From the NCBI GenBank assembly GCA_963593685.1, contig CAVBBP010000014.1, positions 1 to 46,086 of the forward strand: a DNA stretch of 46,086 nt. Direction: 5' to 3'. The stretch is from W0P28-013 sp963593685. Its GTDB lineage: Bacteria > Bacteroidota > Bacteroidia > Bacteroidales > Paludibacteraceae. The notes beneath the pieces are model-generated. The model made no database searches. It was given only the letters and a program-made list of their open reading frames with translations, and had not been told where the DNA came from. Positions 1 through 7,337 of the stretch are shown in pieces (position 1 is the first letter of the stretch; each line of letters starts with the position of its first letter). The position numbers and the translations under genes are program-made.

Positions 1-70
1 TCTTGTCGGATTCGAACCAACGACCCCGAGATTACAAATCACGTGCTCTGGCCAGCTGAGCTAAAGAGGC
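1..70 (-). tRNA. tRNA-Thr (anticodon TGT), 3' end cut by window edge
   Basis: Read on the minus strand from 70, the sequence folds as a tRNA: acceptor strand GCCTCTT, D arm, anticodon stem with loop TTTGTAA (anticodon TGT, threonine), and a T arm with TTCGAAT. Only AAGA of the 3' acceptor strand is inside the window, so the gene is partial. The position next to hpf and a Xer recombinase matches the usual Bacteroidales order leading towards tuf and secE, which would lie beyond the left edge; that part is inference. Confidence 0.95.
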
Positions 71-117
71 GAGTCGCACAAGCCACGGCATCACACACGG
101 TGGCTAAAAACGGCTTG

Positions 118-148
118 CAAAGATAGACATTTTTTTTTGTACAGCAAA
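118..148 (-). promoter_or_regulatory. Bacteroidota-type promoter for tRNA-Thr
   Basis: On the minus strand there is a TTTTG box, 19 bases, then TATCTTTG (118-125). This matches the known Bacteroidota primary-sigma consensus (-33 TTTG, about 19 bases, -7 TAnnTTTG). The transcript would start near 110, about 40 bases before the tRNA. Confidence 0.85.
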
Positions 149-256
149 ACTTTTGCACTTTTTTCGCAAAAAAATTTTTGCAGCCGTGTGCATTCGACCT
201 GCAGGAGCGAGTTTTCGCCCTACTCACTGCGGTCGTATGTGCTTGAAAAAAGCGAT

Positions 257-550
257 TTAACGCCGTTTTTCTTTGGCTTTCAGTATCTGTTTTTCGACGG
301 CTTCGGCGCATTCGTCGATGGCTTGTTCGAAAGAATCGGCAATTTTCGAGGCAAAAAATTCGCCATTGTTGGCTTTGAGGCGGATTTGTGCGTCTTTGTT
401 GTTGTCGGTTTCGGGCTTCACCACTTTCAGTGCGATGTCGGCTACGGGCGCACCGTCGCAGAGTTTTTCGAGTTTCGACACGCGTTTTTCGATGTGGGCA
501 CGCAGGCGTTCTGCTGCGTCGAAGTTGATGGATTGAATTCTGATTTCCAT
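257..550 (-). CDS. hpf: Ribosome hibernation promoting factor (short HPF/RaiA family)
   Basis: The product is 97 aa, the length of a short HPF, and begins MEIRIQSINFDAAERLRAHI, typical of the family's first strand and helix. A basic tail (KEKRR) ends the protein. Family members bind the 30S decoding channel in stationary phase and block translation, either forming 100S dimers or silencing 70S ribosomes. It sits between tRNA-Thr and the Xer gene, separated from the latter by about 420 bases of repeat-rich DNA, so co-transcription with xerC is doubtful. The function is well supported; whether it acts as HPF or RaiA/YfiA cannot be decided here. Confidence 0.9.
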   Translation of the reverse strand: MEIRIQSINFDAAERLRAHIEKRVSKLEKLCDGAPVADIALKVVKPETDNNKDAQIRLKANNGEFFASKIADSFEQAIDECAEAVEKQILKAKEKRR

Positions 551-687
551 AGTAGTTGTGTTTATTTTTGTTGATTTGTTGATTGGTTGATTGGTTGATT
601 GGTCGTTGAAAAGTTGAAAAGTTGATGAGTTGAAAAGTTTAACGCATTGGTGTTAGTCTTTGGATTTCTGGTTTCTGGTTGTTTTTT

Positions 688-764
688 GCTTCGCAAAGAT
701 TTTTTCTCCGCTCGGCATTGCTCAAACGAGTTTGGCACTGCTCTCACTTGTCGAAAAAATTCTC
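688..764 (+). repeat. Dispersed ~75-bp repeat, copy A
   Basis: It runs from GCTTCGCAAAGATTTTTTC through CTCGGCATTGCTCAAACGAG to a GAAAAAATTCTC end. It contains the palindrome CAAACGAGTTTG. Copy B is at 800-875 in the same orientation and copy C at 17576-17642 in the opposite orientation. No protein is encoded. Confidence 0.8.
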
Positions 765-799
765 AAAATTGCTGACGCAATTTTTGTTTCTAAGTTTCT

Positions 800-875
800 G
801 CTACGCAAGATTTTTGCTCCGTTCGGCATAGTTCAAACGAGTTTGACTCTGCGCTCACTTATCGCAAAAATTCTC
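800..875 (+). repeat. Dispersed ~75-bp repeat, copy B
   Basis: It aligns along its length with copy A (shared GATTTTT, TCGGCAT, TCAAACGAGTTTG, CTCACTT and AAAAATTCTC), with scattered substitutions. The divergence says the two copies are not a recent duplication. Confidence 0.8.
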
Positions 876-969
876 GTGCCTCGCACTGTTTCTAGTTTCT
901 AATAGTTTAATTTGAAATTTGAAATTTGAAATTTGAAATTTTGAAATTGCGGCTCTGCCGCATCACTCC

Positions 970-1857
970 TCACTTTAAGTTCGCTCTCGGGTGCGCTTGG
1001 GCGTAGATTTTTTGCAACTGTTCGAATGTGGTGTGCGTATAAATCTGCGTGGCGGCCAAGTTGGCATGCCCGAGCAGTTCTTTCACTGCGTTTATGTCGG
1101 CACCGTTGTTGAGCATTGTCGTGGCAAATGTGTGCCGAAGCACATGTGGGCTGCGTTTGCTCTGCGTGCTGACTTGCGCCATGGCGGCCGTTACTATGCG
1201 GTAAACGGCTTGGGGATACATCTGCTTGCCCGAACGCAACACATATAAATATGGTGTAGTGCGTTCCATTTCCCTATTGCGTAGCGTCATGTAGTGGCAA
1301 ATTTTTTGCTTCAAATCGTTGCCAAACGGAATTATCCGCTCTTTGCGCCGCTTGCCGAAAACGCGTAGCGTATTGCGGTCGAAATCGACATCGGAATCCT
1401 TGATATTGAGCAGTTCTGCCAACCGGACGCCAGTTTGGTAAAAGGTCTCAATAATGGTTTCGTTGCGGCACGCCTCAAAGTTAGACAAATTTTCTGAAAC
1501 TGCCAAAAGTTCGTCCATCTCTTTTTCGCGAAAAAAGTTTGGAATTTTTTTGGGCTTTTTGGCGGCGACAATGCGTGCCGTTGGGTCGGCAGCGATATTG
1601 CCTTGCCGCAGCAGAAATTTGTAGAATGTGCGCAGGGTCGAGAGTCGGCGGTTGAGCGTGGCGGGCGATTTGCCTGCGTTGTGCTGCCCCATGAGCCAAA
1701 GCCGCACGCTGTCGGTGTCGGCATGTGCGATGTCGGGTGCGAGGCGGCGGTCGGCCACGAATTGCGCGAAATTTTCCAAATCTTTGCGGTACGACAAAAC
1801 AGTACAAGAAGAGTAGTTCTTCTCATACTGAATGTATTGCAGAAATTGTTCGATCAT
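970..1857 (-). CDS. xerC: Tyrosine recombinase, XerC/XerD type
   Basis: A 295-aa tyrosine recombinase of normal Xer length. The N-terminal SAM-like DNA-binding domain covers roughly residues 1-90. The catalytic set is visible: Arg145 (GVRLAEL), Lys169, His238 and Arg241 (HVLRHTF), His264 (LLGHAN) and Tyr273 (QIYTH). Xer enzymes resolve chromosome dimers at dif; no dif site was recognised in this window. The conserved position between rpsU and hpf argues for the housekeeping Xer rather than a phage integrase. The choice of xerC over xerD is uncertain. It follows rpsU by 43 bases and probably shares its promoter. Confidence 0.9.
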   Translation of the reverse strand: MIEQFLQYIQYEKNYSSCTVLSYRKDLENFAQFVADRRLAPDIAHADTDSVRLWLMGQHNAGKSPATLNRRLSTLRTFYKFLLRQGNIAADPTARIVAAKKPKKIPNFFREKEMDELLAVSENLSNFEACRNETIIETFYQTGVRLAELLNIKDSDVDFDRNTLRVFGKRRKERIIPFGNDLKQKICHYMTLRNREMERTTPYLYVLRSGKQMYPQAVYRIVTAAMAQVSTQSKRSPHVLRHTFATTMLNNGADINAVKELLGHANLAATQIYTHTTFEQLQKIYAQAHPRANLK

Positions 1858-1900
1858 GTCGATTTTGCTCCTGACTTCTGCAACAGGGCGGCGCAGCGGA

Positions 1901-2092
1901 TTATTCTTCCGCCTGCTGCAGGTGTTGCACGTAGATGGCGTGCATCTTCTGTTCGCGCTTTACAACCGATGGTTTTTCGAATTGTTGGCGGCGACGAAGT
2001 TCTTTGATAACGCCTGTTTTTTCAAATTTGCGTTTGAATTTTTTCAAGGCGCGTTCGATGTTGTCGCCTTCTTTTACTGGTACAATAATCAT
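1901..2092 (-). CDS. rpsU: 30S ribosomal protein S21
   Basis: The 63-aa product, starting MIIVPVKEGDNIERALKKFK, is a clear S21: short, basic, with the typical RRRQQFEKPS segment. S21 binds the 30S platform near the anti-Shine-Dalgarno end of 16S rRNA. It is preceded by a strong TAnnTTTG promoter (2131-2161) and followed within 43 bases by the Xer gene. Confidence 0.95.
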   Translation of the reverse strand: MIIVPVKEGDNIERALKKFKRKFEKTGVIKELRRRQQFEKPSVVKREQKMHAIYVQHLQQAEE

Positions 2093-2130
2093 TGTAAAAT
2101 TGTTGTTTTTTTATGTTCTGTTTTGGACTG

Positions 2131-2161
2131 CAAAGGTAGTTATTTTTTTGCAGTGAACAAA
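2131..2161 (-). promoter_or_regulatory. Promoter of rpsU
   Basis: On the minus strand TTTG (2158-2161) is followed by exactly 19 bases and TACCTTTG (2131-2138). The transcript would begin about 30 bases before the rpsU ATG at 2092. It is one of the best -33/-7 matches in the window. Confidence 0.85.
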
Positions 2162-2181
2162 TTTTTTTGCAAAAATTGTGT

Positions 2182-2649
2182 TTACTTTTCGTCGGCTTCG
2201 GCTGCGACGGGTATTTTGGCGATGCGGCGTTCGTGTCGGCCGCCCTCAAAATCGGTTGTGAAGAAGATTTCGACGAGTTTGAGCGCCAGTTCTTCGGGAA
2301 TGAAGCGTGCTGGGAGCGCCAAAATGTTGGCGTTGTTGTGTTTGCGCGCAAGTGCGGCCAGTTCTTCGTTCCAGCAGAGTGCCGAGCGTATGCCTTGGTG
2401 CTTGTTCACGGTCATATTGATGCCGTTGCCGCTGCCGCAGATGGCAATGCCGTAGTCGCACGCGCCATTTTCGACGGCTTTGGCCAGCGGGTGGGCAAAG
2501 TCGGCATAGTCGCAACTTTCGGTGCTATGTGTGCCAAAGTCGTAAACGCTGGCGTTTTTCGATTCGAGCAGGGCTTTCACCTTGAGTTTCAGGTCGTACC
2601 CTGCGTGGTCGGACGCAATGCCGATGGAGAGTTGATGTAGTGGTTTCAT
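2182..2649 (-). CDS. rpiB: Ribose-5-phosphate isomerase B
   Basis: A 155-aa LacA/RpiB-family protein that interconverts ribose-5-phosphate and ribulose-5-phosphate in the pentose phosphate pathway. The N-terminal IASDHAGYDLK motif and the loop AICGSGNGIN with catalytic Cys71 are intact, as is the sugar-phosphate motif NKHQGIRSALC. Length is typical. No TAnnTTTG promoter is obvious in the 245 repeat-rich bases separating it from thiL. A lactose-type galactose-6-phosphate isomerase is unlikely, since that needs a two-subunit LacAB pair. Confidence 0.93.
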   Translation of the reverse strand: MKPLHQLSIGIASDHAGYDLKLKVKALLESKNASVYDFGTHSTESCDYADFAHPLAKAVENGACDYGIAICGSGNGINMTVNKHQGIRSALCWNEELAALARKHNNANILALPARFIPEELALKLVEIFFTTDFEGGRHERRIAKIPVAAEADEK

Positions 2650-2738
2650 GATTGTTATTTCAGAATTTCATATTTCAGATTGCGCTGCGCGCGGTTTCAG
2701 AGTTTCAGGGTTTCAAAGTTTCAGTGTTTCAAGTTGTA

Positions 2739-2774
2739 GCCCCCTTTCCCGTTTCCCCCGATAGGGGGAAAAGC
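2739..2774 (+). repeat. 36-bp hairpin repeat, copy 1
   Basis: A C/G-rich hairpin (TTTCCCCC and GGGGGAAA arms around a four-base loop). The whole 36-base string is repeated exactly, in inverted orientation, at 33658-33693. Confidence 0.9.
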
Positions 2775-2893
2775 TTTTGGTCTTAGTCTTCGTCTTGGTC
2801 TTTTTTCTATAAACTATAACTTTTCATTGTCAATTGTCAATTATCAATTGTCTTGCTACTCACATCTTGCTACTATTATTCATTATTCATTTT

Positions 2894-3946
2894 TCATTGT
2901 TCATTAATAAAGGCTGTCCAGCCGCGGGCTTGGAGGGTGATTTCTTGTTGGTCGCGGGTTACGAGTGCGCAGCCGCTGGCTTTGTCGCACACATGGCCGA
3001 TGATGTGTATGTTGTCGAGTTCTTTCACGCGGTCGTAGAGTTCGAGCGGCACGGTGAAGAGCAGTTCGTAGTCCTCGCCGCCGTTGATGGCGACGGTTGT
3101 GAGGTTCAGGTTCATCTCCGCAGCCATGGTAGCAGTAACATAGTCGATAGGCAGTTTGTCCTCGTACACGCGACAGCCAACGCCGCTCTGCGTGCAAATG
3201 TGGAGCAGTTCGGACGAGAGGCCGTCGGAGATGTCCATCATGGCGGTTGGCACGATGTTCTCTTTCGCCAGCATCTCGATGATGTCTTTGCGCGCTTCGG
3301 GTTTCAGTTGGCGTTCGAGAATGTACTCTTTGCCAGCAAAATCAGGTTGAAAATTGTCGAGATTCTGCCCTTCGAACACGCGTTTTTCGCGCTCCAAGAG
3401 TTGCAATCCCATGTAGGCTGCGCCGAGATCGCCCGTAACGCAAATCAGGTCGTTGGGTTTGGCACCATTGCGATAGACAATTTTGTCGGCATCGGCTTCG
3501 CCCAAGCAGGTGATAGCGATTGTCAGCCCTGTGAGCGACGACGAGGTATCGCCGCCAACCACATCGACACCATACTGTTCGCAAGCGAGATAGATGCCAG
3601 CGTAGAGTTCCTCGATATGTTCGAGCGAAAAACGCCCCGACACGCCGAGTGCCACCAACAGTTGCGTGGGACGACCGTTCATGGCGCAAATGTCGGAAAA
3701 ATTGGCCATAGCCGCCTTGTAGCCAAGGTGTTTGAGCGGCGTGTAGGTAAGGTCGAAATGAATGCCTTCGAGCAGAATGTCGGTAGTGGCGAGCGCGCGT
3801 TTTGTACCAAAATCGATCACAGCGGCATCGTCGCCAACGCCCTTCACGCTCGACTTATTGGTGAGCGTTATCGCTTTTGTCAGGTGTTTTATCAGGCCAA
3901 ATTCGCCCAGTGTTTCGAGTGTTGCTTCGGTATTTTTGTCGTTCAT
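2894..3946 (-). CDS. thiL: Thiamine-monophosphate kinase
   Basis: The 350-aa product phosphorylates thiamine monophosphate to the active cofactor thiamine diphosphate. ThiL features are present: the metal-binding GVGDDAAVIDF near the N-terminus, DILLEGIHFDLTYTP, the glycine-rich VVGGDTSSS and, towards the C-terminus, MMDISDGLSSEL. An upstream in-frame extension of 20 codons exists, but a TAATTTTG promoter at 3973-3980 lies inside it, so MNDKNTEATLETLGEFGLI at 3946 is the preferred start. The gene is divergent from the S41 protease and no other thi gene is near. No TPP riboswitch was seen. Confidence 0.92.
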   Translation of the reverse strand: MNDKNTEATLETLGEFGLIKHLTKAITLTNKSSVKGVGDDAAVIDFGTKRALATTDILLEGIHFDLTYTPLKHLGYKAAMANFSDICAMNGRPTQLLVALGVSGRFSLEHIEELYAGIYLACEQYGVDVVGGDTSSSLTGLTIAITCLGEADADKIVYRNGAKPNDLICVTGDLGAAYMGLQLLEREKRVFEGQNLDNFQPDFAGKEYILERQLKPEARKDIIEMLAKENIVPTAMMDISDGLSSELLHICTQSGVGCRVYEDKLPIDYVTATMAAEMNLNLTTVAINGGEDYELLFTVPLELYDRVKELDNIHIIGHVCDKASGCALVTRDQQEITLQARGWTAFINEQ

Positions 3947-3972
3947 CGCAGAGTTTGTTCCGATTTGGACGA

Positions 3973-3980
3973 CAAAATTA
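3973..3980 (-). promoter_or_regulatory. -7 promoter element of thiL
   Basis: TAATTTTG on the minus strand, about 27 bases upstream of the thiL ATG at 3946. No clear -33 box. Confidence 0.6.
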
Positions 3981-4033
3981 GTGATTTTTGTGCGAAATGG
4001 CGACATTTTTGGCTGAAAATGGCGAAAAATGAG

Positions 4034-4041
4034 TAATTTTG
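4034..4041 (+). promoter_or_regulatory. -7 promoter element of the S41 protease
   Basis: TAATTTTG on the plus strand with TTTTTG about 22 bases upstream. It lies 27 bases before the ATG at 4068 and excludes the longer reading frame start at 4029. Confidence 0.65.
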
Positions 4042-4067
4042 ACCTTCGATTTTCAAAATTCGACGCT

Positions 4068-5639
4068 ATGAGAAAGATTTTTGCCGTTTTGAGCGGTCTA
4101 TTGCTGGGCGCGACGGTCGTTTTGGGCTACGATGCAACGCCGTTGATTCAACTCAAAAAGATGAACCAAGTGCTCTATTTCATCAACGATTTGTATGTGG
4201 ATACCGTGCAATCGGACAAACTGGTAGAAGAGGCGATAGAGGCGATGCTCAAGGAACTCGACCCGCATTCGGCCTATATTCCAGCCAAAGAGGTGGAAAA
4301 GATGAACGCGCAAATCGACGGCAGTTTCGACGGCATTGGCATACAGTTTCAGATGTTGAACGACACGCTGCTGGTGGTGCAGACCATTGCTGGTTGCCCT
4401 GCCGACAAGGTGGGAATGCTGCCCGGCGACCGCATACTGACTGTCGATGGGCGCAACATTGCCGGCAACAAAACTGCGCAATCGGACATTCTGTCGATGA
4501 TTCGCGGCAAGGCTGGCACCACAGTGCGTTTGGCGGTGAAGCGTGCTGGCGTGGCAGAAAATATCGATTTTGCGGTGAAACGCGGCAAAATTCCGATTCA
4601 TTCGCTCGATGCCGCCTATATGATTGCGCCGCGCATGGGCTATGTGAAACTGAACAGTTTTTCCGCCACCACCGTCAAAGAGTTTGAAGAGGCGATGCAA
4701 AAATTGAGCCAACAGGGTATGACCAAACTGCTGCTCGACCTGCAAGGCAACGGCGGCGGACTGCTCCGCGCGGCTATCGACTTGGCGGACGAATTTTTGG
4801 GGAACGGACAGATGGTGGTTTACACCCAAGGGCGCAACTATCCGCGCAGCATTGCACGCGCCACAAGTCGTGGCAAGTACGAAAATTTGGAAGTTGTGGT
4901 GCTTGTCGATGAGTATTCGGCGTCGGCCAGCGAAATTGTGGCGGGAGCGTTGCAGGACTGGGATCGCGCCGTGGTGGTCGGTCGCCGCACATTTGGCAAA
5001 GGGCTGGTGCAATCGCCTGTAAATCTGATCGATGGCTCGCTGATACGCCTGACCGTGGCGCGCTACTACACGCCCAGCGGTCGCAACATACAAAAGCCCT
5101 ACGGCGATGGCACCGAAGCGTATCATCGTGAGTTGGAAAAACGCTACCAGCATGGCGAACTTCAATGCGCTGATAGCATCGATTTTCCCGATTCGCTGCA
5201 ATACAAAACCTTGCGCCTCGGACGCACTGTGTATGGCGGAGGCGGCATTATGCCCGACATTTTTGTGCCGCTCGACACCACACGCACCACCAACTACTAC
5301 CGCAACATTGTGGCCAAAGGCGCACTGAACAAAACCGTTTTGGAGTATGTAGAACAACACCGCCACGCACTGCTGAAACGCTATGCCGATTTCGGCCTGT
5401 TCAACAAAAAATTTGAGATAGACGATGCGCTGTTGCAGCAACTCATCGAAAATGGCAAACGCGCCGATGTGCCGCTGAACGAACAAGAATTTGCGCAGTC
5501 GAAACATTGGATTTGCCTGATAATGAAAGCGTTGATAGCGCGCGACCTCTACGAAAACGGCGATTATTACAGAGTGGTAAACAGCGAAAACGACATTATT
5601 GTGCGCGGCCTCGATGTGTTGCGCCACTACAATCAATAG
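4068..5639 (+). CDS. S41 family C-terminal processing peptidase
   Basis: A 523-aa exported protease of the CtpA/Tsp family. It begins with a signal peptide (MRKIFAVLSGLLLGATVVLG), then an N-terminal helical region with KELDPHSAYIP, a PDZ domain (about residues 80-165) and the S41 core. The Ser-Lys dyad is Ser286 in EYSASASEIVAG and Lys311 in FGKGLVQ. LDLQGNGGGLL is the conserved strand before the active site. Such enzymes trim C-termini of periplasmic proteins or cell-wall hydrolases. Start 4068 follows from the promoter at 4034-4041 and gives a clean signal peptide. It is monocistronic. Confidence 0.93.
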   Translation: MRKIFAVLSGLLLGATVVLGYDATPLIQLKKMNQVLYFINDLYVDTVQSDKLVEEAIEAMLKELDPHSAYIPAKEVEKMNAQIDGSFDGIGIQFQMLNDTLLVVQTIAGCPADKVGMLPGDRILTVDGRNIAGNKTAQSDILSMIRGKAGTTVRLAVKRAGVAENIDFAVKRGKIPIHSLDAAYMIAPRMGYVKLNSFSATTVKEFEEAMQKLSQQGMTKLLLDLQGNGGGLLRAAIDLADEFLGNGQMVVYTQGRNYPRSIARATSRGKYENLEVVVLVDEYSASASEIVAGALQDWDRAVVVGRRTFGKGLVQSPVNLIDGSLIRLTVARYYTPSGRNIQKPYGDGTEAYHRELEKRYQHGELQCADSIDFPDSLQYKTLRLGRTVYGGGGIMPDIFVPLDTTRTTNYYRNIVAKGALNKTVLEYVEQHRHALLKRYADFGLFNKKFEIDDALLQQLIENGKRADVPLNEQEFAQSKHWICLIMKALIARDLYENGDYYRVVNSENDIIVRGLDVLRHYNQ

Positions 5640-5785
5640 AGGAGTGAGGAGTGATGCGGCGAAGCCGCAATTTCAAATTTCAAATTTCAAATTTCAGATT
5701 TCAAATTGTAGGGACGCACCGCGTGCGTCCGAGAGTATAGAATTTTTAATTATCCAATTATCTAATTTCCAATTATTTAATTAAA
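5640..5785. repeat. Repeat-word tract with GCGGC hairpin module
   Basis: It contains GAGGAGTGAGGAGTGATGC, the hairpin GCGGCGAAGCCGC, TTTCAAA words, GGGACGCACCGCGTGCGTCC (a second hairpin) and AATTATCCAATTATC words. Read on the minus strand, 5640-5690 is nearly the same module as 915-972 and 42405-42465. Confidence 0.75.
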
Positions 5786-5804
5786 AAATGGCGGCATTTC
5801 GGAA

Positions 5805-5832
5805 TGCGAAACGACAAAGCAATTTATAGAGG
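5805..5832 (+). promoter_or_regulatory. Shared upstream module, copy in front of the NadR-like gene
   Basis: The blocks GCGAAACGACAAAGC and AATTTATAGA lie just before the ATG at 5842. The same arrangement precedes pta (37160-37208), the histidine kinase (43618-43666) and the LTA-synthase-like gene (45963-46020). See findings. Confidence 0.55.
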
Positions 5833-5841
5833 TTTCCTAAA

Positions 5842-6399
5842 ATGAAACACTTCGACACACTGCGCACCATAGCGGTTGTTGGTCCCGAATCGACGGGCAA
5901 AACCGAACTCTGCCAAGCACTCGCCGCCGCTTTTGGCTGTGGGTGGATTGCGGAATATGCGCGCACCTATGTCGAACGGCTCGACCGCCCCTACACCTAC
6001 GCCGATGTGGAGCAAATTGCGCGGGTGCAGATGCTCGAACTGCGCCAACGCCAAAACGCACAACCGCACGGTGGTCTGCTGCTGGTCGATACCGACCTGA
6101 TAATCACAAAAGTGTGGTTTGCGCATGTTTACAAACAAGTGCCAACATGGATTGACACTGCCATCGCCGACGAAAAAATCGACTTTTATCTGCTTTGCAA
6201 ACCCGACATTGCGTGGAAATACGACCCAGTGCGCGAAAACGAGCATCTACGCGACTTCTTGTACAATTGGTACAAACGCGAAATTGAGCAGACAGGTACG
6301 CCCTACGCCAAAATTGGTGGCGTAGGCAACGCACGCACGCAAAACGCCATCGCTGCCATCGAAAAACAGTTCGACATAACACCACAACACCATGAATAG
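5842..6399 (+). CDS. NadR-like nicotinamide riboside kinase / AAA ATPase
   Basis: A 185-aa P-loop protein with Walker A GPESTGKT at residues 14-21. The segment AEYARTYVE and the later LVDTDLIITKVWFAHVY are typical of the C-terminal kinase domain of NadR (AAA_28), which phosphorylates nicotinamide riboside to NMN. The NadR DNA-binding and adenylyltransferase domains are absent. It overlaps the serine acetyltransferase by 8 bases, so the two are translated from one message. The substrate is inferred from family resemblance only; another small-molecule kinase role is possible. Confidence 0.75.
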   Translation: MKHFDTLRTIAVVGPESTGKTELCQALAAAFGCGWIAEYARTYVERLDRPYTYADVEQIARVQMLELRQRQNAQPHGGLLLVDTDLIITKVWFAHVYKQVPTWIDTAIADEKIDFYLLCKPDIAWKYDPVRENEHLRDFLYNWYKREIEQTGTPYAKIGGVGNARTQNAIAAIEKQFDITPQHHE

Positions 6400-7258
6400 A
6401 CTCGACAAAACCATCGCTCTTTTGGCCGACACAAAACAGAACCATGCACTCTGCCACCAGCAGTGCGGCGATGCACCAATGCCCAACACGCAGACGCTCG
6501 GGCAGATAGTGGAGATGCTGCGCAGCGTGCTGTTTCCCGGCTATTTTGGGCAACCCATAGCCAACATGGCCTCACTACCCTACCAAATCGGCGTGCTTGT
6601 GGAGTCGGCAAATAGGCTGCTGGCGGAACAAATTTTGGCGGGACTCTGTTTCGAGGGCGTGGCAAGCGACACCGCCGAAGCGCACGCCAAAGCCAAAGAG
6701 ATGGCGGCGGCATTTGTAGAGCGGCTGCCTGTACTGCGCGACACGCTCGGCTGCGATGTAGATGCCGCCTACGAAGGCGACCCCGCTGCCAAAAGTCGCA
6801 CCGAAGTAATTTTTTGTTACCCTGTGATACGCGCCATCACCAACTACCGCATAGCGCACGAACTGCTGCAACTCGGTGTGCCGCTCATTCCGCGCATCAT
6901 CACCGAAATGGCGCACAGCGAAACGGGCATCGACATTCACCCGGGCGCAACCATTGGTCGCCGCTTCACCATCGACCACGGCACTGGCACGGTGATAGGC
7001 GAAACCGCCATTATCGGCGAAAATGTGAAGATTTATCAAGGTGTTACGCTCGGTGCAAAAAGTTTTCCGCTCGACGCCAGCGGCAACCCGATAAAAGGCA
7101 TTCCGCGCCACCCGATTATCGAAGACAATGTGATAATCTACGCCAATTCCACCATTTTGGGGCGCATCACGGTGGGCAAAAATGCCGTTATCGGTGGCAA
7201 TGTGTGGGTGGACAAAGATGTGCCTGCTGGCAGCACCATCACGCAACGGCGCGGCTAA
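6392..7258 (+). CDS. cysE: Serine O-acetyltransferase
   Basis: A 288-aa enzyme that makes O-acetylserine for cysteine synthesis. The N-terminal helical half (about 1-170) leads into left-handed beta-helix hexapeptide repeats: GIDIHPGATIGRRFTIDHGT carries the catalytic His/Asp region, followed by VKIYQGVTLGAKSFP and VIGGNVWVDKDVPAG. The order of N-terminal domain, repeats and short C-tail fits the EpsC/CysE family. It overlaps the upstream NadR-like gene by 8 bases. No cysteine synthase gene is adjacent. Confidence 0.93.
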   Translation: MNRLDKTIALLADTKQNHALCHQQCGDAPMPNTQTLGQIVEMLRSVLFPGYFGQPIANMASLPYQIGVLVESANRLLAEQILAGLCFEGVASDTAEAHAKAKEMAAAFVERLPVLRDTLGCDVDAAYEGDPAAKSRTEVIFCYPVIRAITNYRIAHELLQLGVPLIPRIITEMAHSETGIDIHPGATIGRRFTIDHGTGTVIGETAIIGENVKIYQGVTLGAKSFPLDASGNPIKGIPRHPIIEDNVIIYANSTILGRITVGKNAVIGGNVWVDKDVPAGSTITQRRG

Positions 7259-7264
7259 TTCCGC

Positions 7265-7296
7265 AAAAAAAAAGCCGCACTTTTTGCAAGTGCGAC
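7265..7296 (-). terminator. Intrinsic terminator of groEL
   Basis: On the minus strand a 9-bp stem (GTCGCACTT / AAGTGCGGC, one G-T pair) with a five-base loop is followed by nine T's. Confidence 0.85.
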
Positions 7297-7320
7297 TCCT
7301 TTCTATGCGACTCCTTTCTA
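7291..7320. repeat. 15-bp perfect tandem duplication
   Basis: TGCGACTCCTTTCTA occurs twice without a gap, partly inside the groEL terminator stem. Confidence 0.9.
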
Positions 7321-7337
7321 TTTGTATTGTCGAGCGA

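Larger units (their letters stand above)
551..969. repeat. Repeat-built intergenic region between hpf and the Xer gene
   Basis: No gene is visible. From left to right it holds GTTGATTG-type words (571-625), the phrase around TTTAACGCATTGGTG (629-645), TTTCTGGTTTCTGG words, two imperfect copies of a 75-base dispersed repeat (688-764 and 800-875), TTGAAAT words (906-947), and the GCGGCTCTGCCGC hairpin module (about 948-970). Each of these parts recurs elsewhere in the window. Confidence 0.8.

Noticed and set aside
562..747. Open frame with NQPINQSTNQQ-like translation
   Set aside because: It merely translates the GTTGATTG repeat words.
970..1857. Xer gene as a mobile-element integrase with a tRNA attachment site
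   Set aside because: Length, motifs and the conserved rpsU-xer-hpf order fit the housekeeping recombinase. No duplicated tRNA end was seen.
2834..2910. Possible thiamine riboswitch near thiL
   Set aside because: The sequence is at the 3' side of thiL and consists of TTCATT words. The upstream side has only a simple promoter; no TPP-box sequence was found.
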